Shown: positions 7,216 through 14,477 of the stretch, piece by piece
Position numbering within the stretch: the first letter of the stretch is position 1
Layout: every line of letters begins with the position of its first letter
Source of the DNA: Bacillaceae bacterium UBA7792
Lineage (GTDB): Bacteria > Bacillota > Bacilli > Bacillales > Cytobacillaceae
Length of the DNA stretch: 16,285 nt
Direction of reading: 5' to 3'
NCBI GenBank assembly: GCA_002480735.1
Contig: DLCS01000083.1
Coordinates: 1 to 16,285 of the forward strand
Notes under the pieces: generated by a model
What the model saw: only the letters and a program-made list of their open reading frames with translations
Databases searched by the model: none
Told to the model about the DNA's origin: nothing
Made by a program: the position numbers and the translations under genes

Positions 7216-8151
7216 ATGAAGAAAGCACTTGTCGTGGGAGCAACTGGTGGAATGGGCTACGCTATTGTAAAGGAATTAATATTAAGGGGTGTTGAGGTAA
7301 TAGCATTTGCTCGGACGAAATCGAAAATTGACCAACTATTTGGTGATGAGCAGAATGTGAAGGCCTGTGCAGGCGATGTGTTTAACATGGAGGATCTGTT
7401 AGAGGCAGCAAAGGATGTGGATGTAATTTTCCAGGCCGGAAACATTCCCTACTCAGCATGGGAGGAAAAACTGGAATTATTTATGGGCAATATTTTAGCT
7501 GCTGCTAAGTCACAGTCAGCCAAGCTTGTCGTAGTGGACAATATTTATGCCTACGGAAGAAGTGATGGGAAAAAGGTTAGTGAGGATTTTCCTAAGAACC
7601 CACATACAAAAAAAGGTCGAATCCGTTTACGTGTAGAGAAACTTATTAAGGAGTCTGGCATACCATTTGTGATTGCCCATTTTCCTGATTTTTACGGACC
7701 GAATGCAGAAAATACAATCCTTCATTATACGCTAAAGGGAGTTGCGAATGATAAAAAGTCTTCCTATGTGGGGAATCAGGAAATTGCGAGGGAGTTTATT
7801 TTTACACCAGATGGTGCAAAAGCAATTGTTAATTTGGCGTTAGAGAATAATGCCTACGGACAGAACTGGAATATTCCTGGATATGGTGTCATTAAAGGGA
7901 GAGAAATCATTGAGTTGATTAGAGAGAACATCGATTATCAAAAAGGAGTATCGACTATTTCCAAAAGTATGATTCGTTTTTTAGGGTTATTTAACCGGGA
8001 TATGCGCGAGGTTGTAGAAATGTTTTATTTAAATGAAGAACCAGTGGTTTTGAGCGGGTCGAAATATGAGCAATATTTCGGTGAATTGCCTCGGACCTCC
8101 TATCGTGAGGGATTGAAACAAACGATTGAATATATGAGAAGGAGTAGTTGA
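7216..8151 (+). CDS. Extended SDR / NAD-dependent epimerase-dehydratase family protein
   Basis: AAGGAGGA (7203-7210) precedes ATG 7216; the product has 311 residues. VVGATGGMG at residues 6-14 is the N-terminal Rossmann glycine motif of atypical/extended SDRs. VVVDNIYAYG near residue 110 is the strand and loop of the catalytic region. Its Tyr is followed by AYGRSDG rather than a canonical YxxxK, so the active site is of the atypical or NmrA-like sort. HFPDFYGPNAENTILHY is the substrate-side segment seen in epimerase-like proteins. Such proteins act on NAD(P)-linked redox of small molecules or as redox sensors; the substrate cannot be told. Its link with the TetR regulator and a shared operator suggests it is induced by a small, perhaps toxic, compound. 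Cytosolic; no signal or membrane segment seen. Confidence 0.85.
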   Translation: MKKALVVGATGGMGYAIVKELILRGVEVIAFARTKSKIDQLFGDEQNVKACAGDVFNMEDLLEAAKDVDVIFQAGNIPYSAWEEKLELFMGNILAAAKSQSAKLVVVDNIYAYGRSDGKKVSEDFPKNPHTKKGRIRLRVEKLIKESGIPFVIAHFPDFYGPNAENTILHYTLKGVANDKKSSYVGNQEIAREFIFTPDGAKAIVNLALENNAYGQNWNIPGYGVIKGREIIELIRENIDYQKGVSTISKSMIRFLGLFNRDMREVVEMFYLNEEPVVLSGSKYEQYFGELPRTSYREGLKQTIEYMRRSS

Positions 8152-8216
8152 TTTTTGGGCGTCACTGGATTGCATAATAGTTGATTCTGGTTGAAGGTGA
8201 GCGATTAAATTAAGAA

Positions 8217-8240
8217 GGCTACCCTTTTTCATAGGCAGCC
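8217..8240 (-). terminator. Terminator of the ldh-EIIC operon
   Basis: On the minus strand GGCTGCC pairs with GGTAGCC (7 bp with one G-U) around an A-rich loop, followed by TTCTTAATTT. On the plus strand the same pair would be an A-C mismatch, so it serves the minus strand better, 11 bases past the EIIC stop. It also lies after the convergent dehydrogenase gene. Confidence 0.6.
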
Positions 8241-8251
8241 CCCTTTATAAA

Positions 8252-9271
8252 TTAGTTTGGCAATCTAAGATCATTTTCTGCAATTTTGCCCATTTTCCTA
8301 AGTAGCACATAGATTCCGTAAGAAATTGCTCCAGGAACGATTACATAGGTAATAAGCATGGCTGGAAGAATAAATCCTAAATCATAATGAGTTAACAGCT
8401 GCAAAGGTGCTACGAAAGAGCTTAATCCCATACCAGCGATTTCTTTACTTGCTTCAATATGAAAGACGAGTGCAGAAACTGGGCCAACAATCGCACTTGC
8501 AATTAGGGTTGGCAGCAGGATATAAGGATTTTTTGTAATGTTAGGTAGTTGCACCTTTGGAGTACATATTCCTTGAGCTAGTACACCACCGATTTGATTT
8601 TCCTTCCAAGATATGATGGAGAAGCCGATAAAATGGGCGGCGCAGCCAGCTAATGCGGCTCCTCCTGCAATACCACTTAAATCTAATGCCATTGCTAAGG
8701 CGACAGAGGATGCTGGTGAAATTAAGAATAGGCCCCATACAACAGCTAAAATAATTGATGAAAGCAATGGATTCCCAGCAGTAGACGCCTTAATTACCGC
8801 ACCTATCGAAGTCAAGATTGGTGAAATAATTGTCGATAACCAAAGACCGGCAAAACCAGCAACAATAAGAGTTCCTAATGGTACAAGCATCATATCAAGT
8901 GGGGTTTTACCACTAATTCTTTTACCAACATAGGTAGCAAGGGTTGCAGTTAAAAGTGCACCAATGGGTTCCCCCGCTTTGATCAATACGCCTGCTTCTG
9001 TAATGCTTAAGGCGCCTGCCCCTACAGCAGCTGCAATCATGGCAGAGAACACAACTAATGCATTTGCTCCAAGCATTAGGGCAATTCCTGCTCCGATAGC
9101 AGGTGCCATTAAACTAGTAGATATTGTTCCGATTTGAACGAGTGCATCCACTCCAAGACTTGTGCCGATATTTTTGATGAGAAGGCCAATTCCCAAAGTA
9201 ACAAATATACTTTGAGCAATACCAGTTGAGGCTTTGAAAATCCTTGGCATAGCATAGTCTTTGAATTTCAT
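8252..9271 (-). CDS. Stand-alone EIIC-like membrane protein (PTS_EIIC_2 / PfoR type)
   Basis: GAAGGAC on the minus strand is spaced 5 bases from ATG 9271; the product has 339 residues. It is hydrophobic throughout, with about 8-10 membrane segments and many small residues (ALMLGANALVVFSAMIAAAVGAGALS, GGAALAGCAAHFIGFS). The pattern, including SITEAGVLIKAGEPIGALL and NPLLSSIILAVVWG, recalls the PTS_EIIC_2 family that includes the Clostridium perfringens PfoR protein, though I could not search. No EIIA or EIIB domain is fused or nearby, so PTS-driven uptake is not shown. It lies 37 bp behind ldh with no terminator between, so both should share the Rex/CcpA-controlled transcript. A role linked to lactate or a related 2-hydroxy acid is inference from that pairing only. 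Confidence 0.75.
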   Translation of the reverse strand: MKFKDYAMPRIFKASTGIAQSIFVTLGIGLLIKNIGTSLGVDALVQIGTISTSLMAPAIGAGIALMLGANALVVFSAMIAAAVGAGALSITEAGVLIKAGEPIGALLTATLATYVGKRISGKTPLDMMLVPLGTLIVAGFAGLWLSTIISPILTSIGAVIKASTAGNPLLSSIILAVVWGLFLISPASSVALAMALDLSGIAGGAALAGCAAHFIGFSIISWKENQIGGVLAQGICTPKVQLPNITKNPYILLPTLIASAIVGPVSALVFHIEASKEIAGMGLSSFVAPLQLLTHYDLGFILPAMLITYVIVPGAISYGIYVLLRKMGKIAENDLRLPN

Positions 9272-9308
9272 AAGTAGTCCTTCTTTCTAGATGTAATAGG
9301 TATTGAGA

Positions 9309-10283
9309 TTAGACCGTTACAAATTCCTTTTGTTCGTAGCCAATACTTTCCATATATTCACGTAAGACTTTGTTAGATGTCTTAAACTGCTCCTGTTCCT
9401 GTTCTGTTAAGTGCAGTTCGACCACTTCTTTGACTCCCTCACGAGTAATAATAACGGGGACTCCTGTGCAAATATCATGTTCCCCATACTCACCATCAAG
9501 GACACAAGATAGAGCGATAATTTTATGATCATCATTGAAGATGGATCTTGTAATAAAGGCCAATGCGTTGCCGATTCCGTAGTAGGTTGTTCCTTTTCTT
9601 TTTAAAATCTCAAAGCCAACCTTTTTCACGTTGTCGACAATTTCATCTAAGTCGATGTCGCCGAACTTGTCCTTATGTTCGTCCAAGATTTGTAAAAGTG
9701 GCTTACCACCAACCGTGACATGGGACCAAGCGGCAAATTGAGAATCACCATGCTCCCCCATCGTGTAGCCGTAAATACTTCTTGGATCAACATCCAACAC
9801 CTGTGACAAATATGTTTTTAATCGAGAGGAGTCCAAAGAAGTCCCTGTACCAATGACTTTTTGCCGAGGGAGCCCTGAAAGCTTCCATACATGATAGGTG
9901 ATGATATCAACTGGGTTCGAAGCGATTAAGAAAATACCATTGAAACCACTCGCCATGATTTGTGGAATCATATCCTCCATAATTCTTGCACCAATCTCAA
10001 GCGTGTCCAAACGCGTTTGACCTGGCTTTGGTGGTGGACCAGCAGTAATAATAATGACATCTACATCGGTCATATCCTCGTAGGTTCCAGCGGATACCTT
10101 AGTTCTTGAATTAGTGAAATCAATACAGTGAGATAGATCTAATGCCTCTCCGACTGCTCTTTCTTTATTTATATCAACCATGATTAGTTCATCGCATATC
10201 CCTTGGTTTACGATTGAATATCCAGCACTAGAACCGACTAATCCAGTACCAATAATTGCGACTTTTCTTATCCCTTGTTGCAT
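9309..10283 (-). CDS. ldh: L-lactate dehydrogenase family protein (L-2-hydroxyacid dehydrogenase)
   Basis: GAGGAG on the minus strand precedes ATG 10283 by 9 bases. An in-frame extension of 43 codons to 10412 runs through the promoter and Rex site and is rejected. The protein has 324 residues, the normal LDH length. It shows [10 protein letters not shown] (NAD motif, residues 10-19), Asp37 for NAD preference, Arg91, SNPVD (122-126), Asp151 and Arg154, the catalytic GEHGDS with His178, and TTYYGIG near 232. These match the residues for pyruvate/lactate interconversion. The specificity loop reads [11 protein letters not shown] (81-91), so the Gln102 of classical LDH is Pro85. This leaves a broader or different 2-oxoacid substrate possible. 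The Rex operator and cre site upstream agree with fermentative NAD+ regeneration. It forms an operon with the EIIC-like gene. Confidence 0.88.
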   Translation of the reverse strand: MQQGIRKVAIIGTGLVGSSAGYSIVNQGICDELIMVDINKERAVGEALDLSHCIDFTNSRTKVSAGTYEDMTDVDVIIITAGPPPKPGQTRLDTLEIGARIMEDMIPQIMASGFNGIFLIASNPVDIITYHVWKLSGLPRQKVIGTGTSLDSSRLKTYLSQVLDVDPRSIYGYTMGEHGDSQFAAWSHVTVGGKPLLQILDEHKDKFGDIDLDEIVDNVKKVGFEILKRKGTTYYGIGNALAFITRSIFNDDHKIIALSCVLDGEYGEHDICTGVPVIITREGVKEVVELHLTEQEQEQFKTSNKVLREYMESIGYEQKEFVTV

Positions 10284-10318
10284 AGCTGTCAACTCCTCGT
10301 TGCAAGTAAAAGATTTAT

Positions 10319-10336
10319 ATGTGAAATATTTCACAA
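10319..10336 (-). promoter_or_regulatory. Rex operator at the ldh start site
   Basis: The minus strand reads TTGTGAAATATTTCACAT, matching the Gram-positive Rex pattern TTGTGAA-n4-TTCACAA except for the last base. It covers the predicted transcription start (about 10334), so bound Rex would block initiation. Rex is a redox sensor that leaves DNA when NADH is high, which would switch on ldh under oxygen limitation. Confidence 0.85.
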
Positions 10337-10340
10337 ACAT

Positions 10341-10369
10341 ATTGTATAACGGGGATAAACAACTTTCAA
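10341..10369 (-). promoter_or_regulatory. ldh sigma-A promoter
   Basis: On the minus strand TTGAAA (10369-10364), an exact 17-bp spacer and TACAAT (10346-10341) form a good promoter. The start would fall near 10334, leaving an untranslated leader of about 50 bases. Confidence 0.8.
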
Positions 10370-10372
10370 TTA

Positions 10373-10387
10373 ATGAAAACGATAACA
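10373..10387 (+). promoter_or_regulatory. cre site (CcpA) upstream of ldh promoter
   Basis: ATGAAAACGATAACA fits every fixed position of the cre consensus WTGNAANCGNWNNCW. Its centre lies near -46 relative to the predicted ldh start, just upstream of the -35. That position is more typical of CcpA activation than repression, in line with ldh use during sugar overflow. Confidence 0.65.
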
Positions 10388-10396
10388 AATTGAACA

Positions 10397-10423
10397 TTTT
10401 TTGGCGAAACAATGTCCAAAAAA
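10397..10423. repeat. Inverted repeat upstream of ldh
   Basis: TTTTTTGG and CCAAAAAA (8 bp) flank an 11-base spacer, about 10 bases beyond the cre site. It could be an upstream AT-rich element or a regulator site; nothing identifies the protein. Confidence 0.35.
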
Positions 10424-10456
10424 AGATAAAATGGGTTTATTGAATATTACAAAAAT

Positions 10457-10511
10457 GGTACCTGGTACCGCTGGTGGACATTTTGTCAATTTTGTCCGTA
10501 TGGGGTGGACA
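10457..10511 (+). repeat. 55-bp dispersed repeat, copy 2
   Basis: Same element as at 6399 and 14365: GGTACCTGGTACCGCT, GTGGACATTTTGTC, TTTTGTCC, GGGGTGGACA. It is 50/55 identical to copy 1 and 44/55 to copy 3. It lies between the ldh control region and the 3' end of the histidine kinase gene, beyond that gene's terminator. Confidence 0.85.
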
Positions 10512-10527
10512 TTTATGAATATTTGAC

Positions 10528-10569
10528 AATAAGAAAGCCAGACTCCATTTTGGTATCTGGAATCTGGCT
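10528..10569 (-). terminator. Terminator of the natR-natK operon
   Basis: On the minus strand AGCCAGA-n-TCCA pairs with TGGA-n-TCTGGCT (7+4 bp around one mismatch), followed by TTTCTTATT. It starts 11 bases past the histidine kinase stop. Confidence 0.75.
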
Positions 10570-10580
10570 GTACATATTGC

Positions 10581-11558
10581 CTACAAGATGGCTGGTATTT
10601 TTATTTTGATGGAGAATTGTTCGTCCTTATGGACAAAATCAAGATACCCGTTGTGTTTTGCCACTAGGTCTGAGATAAGCTTCGTTCCCAATCCCTCATG
10701 TCCATCTCCTTTTGTTGTTACTCCGTAGGATTCAAAAAGCTCATCAAGTACATCTGTTGGAATCTGCAAGCTATCATTCCTGCAGATTAACAAGAATAGA
10801 CCGCTTCTTTTGTAAAACTGGAGGGTAAGAGTGGCTTGCCTCCCATTTGCTGCTTGCCATTCCTCACAGGCATCAATACTGTTGGAAAGAAGATTTCCAG
10901 CAAGAGTGACAATTTCCTTATCAGAAAGAGGCAGGCTTGATAAAGGAATATCAATATCGTAAACCACTTCAATTCCGCTTGATTTCGCCCGCCGATACAT
11001 TTGGTGAAGGACCCCAGCTACCACTCCTCGTTCACCTTTGATCGAGAGGTTCGTCTCCTCATACCCCTCTACAAGCTGCTCAAGATAGTTTCTAGCATCA
11101 TCGGGTTGATGATTTTCGAGCATATAATGAAGGGCGGAAATATGTTTCAGAAAATCATGTCGTTCACTGCGAACGACACGAAAGGTTTCATTAAACTGCT
11201 CCCTCTGCTCTTCATAATCTCTAACACTCTTCGAAAGATAGAACATTTTTTGTGAGAGTAAAAGCCTAATTCCTTCAATAGAAAGAAATAATCCAAAAGG
11301 AACCACGTTTGTCCATGACGTTTCCCCGAAAATATTCATGATTAGTAGCATCCCTTGCATCACAAAGAGCAGCCCATTTACCTTCGTACTAAGAGAATCG
11401 ATATGCAGCAGTATTTTTCTATTTAATAAATAAGATGTTCCTAATACTAAAATAGCCGTTACATAGACGGGAATAGCAATGGGGAGAAGATTCAGTACTG
11501 CCTGCAAATGGAGAATGGCAAGTATGGAAATCGTTCCCCAATAAATAATTGGCCTCAA
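10581..11558 (-). CDS. natK: GHKL-type sensor histidine kinase, NatK-like
   Basis: AGAGGTG on the minus strand is 6 bases from TTG 11558. The in-frame GTG at 11567 lies inside that ribosome site, so TTG is preferred, giving 325 residues. Numbering from the GTG, residues 1-110 hold about five membrane segments with no large outer domain, suggesting a stimulus sensed in the membrane. RSERHDFLKH has the phosphoacceptor His137, as in AgrC/SpoB-type kinases. NLLSNSIDAC (225-234) is the N box and GHEGLGTKLI (289-298) the G box of the ATPase domain. It follows the response regulator gene with a gap of under 15 bp and the ribosome site overlapping the regulator's stop, so the two are coupled. The neighbouring NatAB-like exporter and the LytTR partner make it the likely counterpart of B. 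subtilis NatK. The signal is not shown. Confidence 0.8.
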   Translation of the reverse strand: MRPIIYWGTISILAILHLQAVLNLLPIAIPVYVTAILVLGTSYLLNRKILLHIDSLSTKVNGLLFVMQGMLLIMNIFGETSWTNVVPFGLFLSIEGIRLLLSQKMFYLSKSVRDYEEQREQFNETFRVVRSERHDFLKHISALHYMLENHQPDDARNYLEQLVEGYEETNLSIKGERGVVAGVLHQMYRRAKSSGIEVVYDIDIPLSSLPLSDKEIVTLAGNLLSNSIDACEEWQAANGRQATLTLQFYKRSGLFLLICRNDSLQIPTDVLDELFESYGVTTKGDGHEGLGTKLISDLVAKHNGYLDFVHKDEQFSIKIKIPAIL

Positions 11559-11569
11559 GCGTTTCACCT

Positions 11570-12268
11570 CTAAAAATAGTACTCTTGCAAAAATTCAACC
11601 TTTTCCTTTGTAATCATTGCTTGTTCATCGAGTCCCTCGAAGGTCACAATATAGGAGTTTTTAGCATAGAGAGAAAAGTTTTTGACATAATGGATATTGA
11701 TAATAAAGGAGCGGTGGGAGCGGATAAAATCTCTTTCTCTTAGCTCTCCTTCTAGTTCATTTAAGGTTTGATAGGTTTTAATCGGTCCTGATTTCGTAAA
11801 GATCGTTGTTGAACGACCGGACCGTTCAATGAAGACAATATCCTTTTTCTGAACAATATGGATATCATTCTTTCTTTTTATATAAAGTCTGCCTGCAATG
11901 TCAGCTGATTTCGTTTTCTCAAGCAAGCGTTCAACTGATTTTTCCAAACGTTCCTTTGAATATGGTTTCATGATGTAATCGTGCACATTTAACTCAAAGG
12001 CATGAACGGCATAGCCGCTGTTGCCGGTAACAAATATGACCGCAATATTGAGTGCATGTGAATGTATGATATCTGCAAGCTCATAGCCAGAAAGGGTAGG
12101 CATCTCAATATCCGCAATCAGTAAATCGATCGCTTCTTTTTTGATCTGTTCATACGCTTCTTCCGCCGATAACGTTGCAAACACGATCTCTACACCTGGA
12201 ACCCCTGCTATAATGCCTTTTAGTTTTTCCAAATCGATAAATCGATCATCAACAAGTCCAACCCTCAT
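11570..12268 (-). CDS. natR: LytTR-family response regulator, NatR-like
   Basis: GGGGAG on the minus strand precedes ATG 12268; the product has 232 residues. The receiver domain covers residues 1-115, with acidic pair Asp7-Asp8, phosphoacceptor Asp53 in LLIADIEMP, Thr81 and Lys101. The C-terminal half (about 130-228) is a LytTR DNA-binding domain, shown by IVFIERSGRSTTIFT, LNELEGEL and FIRSHRSFIINIHYVKNF. Proteins of this class bind pairs of about 9-bp direct repeats spaced by two helical turns, and just such a pair lies between this gene and natA. It is first in the regulator-kinase operon, divergent from the ABC exporter it most likely activates. Size and context match B. subtilis NatR, which controls natAB. 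Confidence 0.85.
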   Translation of the reverse strand: MRVGLVDDRFIDLEKLKGIIAGVPGVEIVFATLSAEEAYEQIKKEAIDLLIADIEMPTLSGYELADIIHSHALNIAVIFVTGNSGYAVHAFELNVHDYIMKPYSKERLEKSVERLLEKTKSADIAGRLYIKRKNDIHIVQKKDIVFIERSGRSTTIFTKSGPIKTYQTLNELEGELRERDFIRSHRSFIINIHYVKNFSLYAKNSYIVTFEGLDEQAMITKEKVEFLQEYYF

Positions 12269-12335
12269 GTTCTCCCCAACTTCTCCCAGTAGATTATTAA
12301 TCTATTTTACCACCAAAATAGGCAAATTTGACCTT

Positions 12336-12365
12336 TTCACGACAACAAATGGAATATTCGCGACA
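12336..12365 (+). promoter_or_regulatory. LytTR-type direct repeat, likely NatR-binding site
   Basis: TTCACGACA (12336-12344) and TTCGCGACA (12357-12365) match in 8 of 9 positions with a 12-bp gap, a 21-bp period. The spacing is that expected for a LytTR dimer on one DNA face. The pair ends just upstream of the natA promoter's -35 position. Confidence 0.65.
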
Positions 12366-12371
12366 TAAGTG

Positions 12372-12400
12372 AAGATTTACCCTTCGGATGTTTGTATGAT
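12372..12400 (+). promoter_or_regulatory. natA promoter with weak -35
   Basis: TATGAT (12395-12400) is a fair -10. At 17 bp spacing the -35 would be AAGATT (12372-12377), a poor match, as expected for a promoter that needs an activator bound at 12336-12365. Confidence 0.5.
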
Positions 12401-12436
12401 GAAATCAAGAAATCAAACAAATGAGGTGTAAAAAAA

Positions 12437-13189
12437 GTGATTGAAATTCAAGAGGTTACGAAACAGTTTAAGGATAAAAAGGCTTGTGTCACGGCGTTAA
12501 AGCATGTTTCTTTCAAGGTTAGGAAAGGCGAGGTTGTTGGACTCTTAGGAGAGAATGGGGCTGGAAAAACAACATTGCTTCGCTCGATTGCCACCCTTCT
12601 TAATCCGACAGAAGGCAAAATAAGTGTTGGCAGCTTTGATACAGTCAAAAATCCAGAGGAAATAAAAAAGAATATGGGGGTACTATTTGGTGGCGAAACA
12701 GGTCTTTATGACCGATTAACTGCCAGGGAAAATCTTGAATATTTTGCAAGCCTTTATGGACTCAGCAAACACGAGACAAAGGTTCGAGTTGATGACCTCG
12801 CCAAGATGTTTGGAATGAAGGATTACTTAAATCGAAAGGTTGGCGGATTTTCGAAGGGAATGAGGCAGAAGGTGGCGATTGCGCGAACCTTGATTCACAA
12901 TCCAGAAATCATTCTCTTTGATGAACCAACAACGGGTCTTGATATCACTTCATCCAATGTGTTCCGTCAGCTTGTCCATCAGTTAAAAAGTGAGGGCAAG
13001 ACGATTGTTTTCTCCAGTCATATCATGGAGGAGGTTTCCATGCTATGTGACTCGGTTGCGATGATGCATAAGGGTGAGCTGGTATATCATGGGGACTTAG
13101 AACAGCTTTATAAAGAAGAGGGAAGTAAGGATTTAAACTATATTTTCATGAGCAAATTAGTAAGGGGGAACGAACATTATGCTTCTTAA
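12437..13189 (+). CDS. natA: ABC transporter ATPase, NatA-like
   Basis: GAGGTG (12423-12428) is 8 bases from GTG 12437; the product has 250 residues, about the size of B. subtilis NatA. All ABC ATPase motifs are present: Walker A GENGAGKTT (38-46), signature FSKGM (138-142), Walker B IILFDE (158-163) and the H-loop His195 in SSHIMEE. The Q-loop region reads GVLFGGETGLYDRLT, without the usual Gln, which is my reading of NatA-type proteins. It powers export by the permease encoded next, with which it overlaps by 11 bp. In B. subtilis NatAB exports Na+ and is induced by uncoupling agents; sodium as substrate here is inferred from homology and the adjacent NatKR-like pair. Confidence 0.87.
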   Translation: MIEIQEVTKQFKDKKACVTALKHVSFKVRKGEVVGLLGENGAGKTTLLRSIATLLNPTEGKISVGSFDTVKNPEEIKKNMGVLFGGETGLYDRLTARENLEYFASLYGLSKHETKVRVDDLAKMFGMKDYLNRKVGGFSKGMRQKVAIARTLIHNPEIILFDEPTTGLDITSSNVFRQLVHQLKSEGKTIVFSSHIMEEVSMLCDSVAMMHKGELVYHGDLEQLYKEEGSKDLNYIFMSKLVRGNEHYAS

Positions 13190-14336
13190 TATTTATATAA
13201 AGGAAATGAAGGATAGCTTTAGGGACCGCAGAACACTGTTATTAACTGTATTTTTGCCAATCATTATGATGACTGGATTAGTGCTATTCTATGAGAAATT
13301 ATTTTCAGATGGGGAAGGGGATTCCTTCACTTTAGCAGTAAGCTCTTCAATCACAGCAGAAGAGGAGAATATCTTCGCTGGCTTTGAAAATATCGAACTG
13401 ATTAAATCCTCAAATCCGGAGGAAACCGTCGAAAACGGAGATGCACAGGCAGCACTACTTTTAACAGAGAATTTTGCCGAAAAGATTCAAAAGGGAGAAG
13501 ATGCCTCTGCTACGATTATTGGAGACTCATTTAGCCAAAATTCATCCAATCTGATGAATTTGGTCACAAGCGCCTTTGCTGTTTATGAAAAGACAATCAT
13601 CTCTTCTAGATTACAAGCTGAGGGCACTGACCCGAGTGTGATCCAACCTTTTACCATTGAGCAAAGGGAATTGTCAGGAGAAGATTCAAGCATAAGCTTA
13701 CTAGCGATGCTCATTCCGATGATGCTAGCATTAGCTATTGGAATTGGAGCCGGGCCTGCAGCAGCTGACCTTTTCGCTGGGGAGAAAGAAAAGAAAACAA
13801 TGGAGGCATTGCTAATGACTCCAGTGAAACGCTCAACCCTTTTAATCTCAAAGTGGTTAACCATTACCTCCATTGGGACAATTACAGGTATGATTACATT
13901 AATCGTCGTAGCTTTAGAAATTACTTTCCTTACAGAAAACTTAAAGAAGGCTGTTACTTTGGGTGAAAATCCAGTTCTTATCGTGGGCTTAGCCATTCTC
14001 ATTTCGATTGTGTATGCCATGTTTACAGCATCTGTATTAATGCTCACTAGTATTATTGGGAAAACCGTCAAGGAAGCTCAAAGCTATAGTTCCCCAGTTA
14101 TGATGGTTGCGATGTTCCCAGCTATCATTACATCAACCATTGGGGTCAATGAACTTTCAATGAACTATTTTATCATTCCAATCTTGAATCTATTTAGCCT
14201 ATTAAAAGAATTGCTCTTCGGTATTATTGATTACCAACATATTATAATCGCGATTGCTAGCAACCTTGTATGTGTAATAATTTTCTTTATCATCAGCCGC
14301 ATCCTGTTCCTAAAGGACAAATGGGTCATGAACTAA
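13179..14336 (+). CDS. natB: ABC-2 type transporter permease, NatB-like
   Basis: ATG 13179 lies inside the end of natA, with AAGGGGGAA upstream as ribosome site; the product has 385 residues, close to B. subtilis NatB. A first membrane segment lies at about 19-37 (RTLLLTVFLPIIMMTGLVLF), then an outer domain of about 140 polar residues. Five or six membrane segments follow from about 170 on. GIGAGPAAADLFAGEKEKKTMEALLMTPVKR is the cytoplasmic elbow typical of ABC2_membrane_3 permeases. It should form the membrane channel for NatA. Its stop is followed immediately by TTCGGTAC copies and the third 55-bp repeat, with no clear plus-strand terminator. A minus-strand T-box transcript would run antisense into it if its terminator is passed. 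Confidence 0.85.
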   Translation: MLLNIYIKEMKDSFRDRRTLLLTVFLPIIMMTGLVLFYEKLFSDGEGDSFTLAVSSSITAEEENIFAGFENIELIKSSNPEETVENGDAQAALLLTENFAEKIQKGEDASATIIGDSFSQNSSNLMNLVTSAFAVYEKTIISSRLQAEGTDPSVIQPFTIEQRELSGEDSSISLLAMLIPMMLALAIGIGAGPAAADLFAGEKEKKTMEALLMTPVKRSTLLISKWLTITSIGTITGMITLIVVALEITFLTENLKKAVTLGENPVLIVGLAILISIVYAMFTASVLMLTSIIGKTVKEAQSYSSPVMMVAMFPAIITSTIGVNELSMNYFIIPILNLFSLLKELLFGIIDYQHIIIAIASNLVCVIIFFIISRILFLKDKWVMN

Positions 14337-14369
14337 TTCGGTACTTTTTGTTCGGTACTTCTTCGGTAC
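14337..14369 (+). repeat. Three TTCGGTAC units before repeat copy 3
   Basis: TTCGGTAC occurs at 14337, 14351 and 14362, the last running into the 55-bp element. Copy 1 also has TTCGGTAC (6396-6403) at its left edge. This may be a partial duplication of the element's end or part of its target. Confidence 0.5.
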
Positions 14370-14419
14370 CAGGTACCGCCGGTGGACATTTTGCCTGATT
14401 TGTCCGCCACAGGTGGACA
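14365..14419 (+). repeat. 55-bp dispersed repeat, copy 3, at the valS synteny break
   Basis: GGTACCAGGTACCGCC, GTGGACATTTTGCC, TTTGTCC and AGGTGGACA; 44/55 identical to copy 2, same length and orientation. Here GGTGGACA and TGTCCGCC can pair over 8 bp (one G-U). It fills the gap between natB and the T-box terminator, where valS would be expected to start. Confidence 0.85.
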
Positions 14420-14438
14420 CTTAAAGCTATAGCAGCAT

Positions 14439-14477
14439 AAAAAAACTCCATTCGTCTTGAAAAGGACGAATGGAGTT
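14439..14477 (-). terminator. T-box terminator hairpin
   Basis: AACTCCATTCGTC pairs with GACGAATGGAGTT (13 bp, loop of 8) and is followed by seven T on the minus strand. The T-box motif at 14482-14496 would form the competing antiterminator when uncharged tRNA binds. Confidence 0.93.

Noticed and set aside
10284..10412. A 43-codon N-terminal extension of Ldh
   Set aside because: It covers the promoter and Rex operator, has no LDH similarity, and the ATG at 10283 has a good ribosome site and gives the standard length.
13583..14071. 162-codon minus-strand open frame opposite natB
   Set aside because: Shadow of a well-supported membrane protein gene, with no ribosome site or recognisable domain.
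6399..14419. The three spaced repeats as a CRISPR array
   Set aside because: Copies are about 4 kb apart with ordinary genes between them; no short regular spacers or cas genes.
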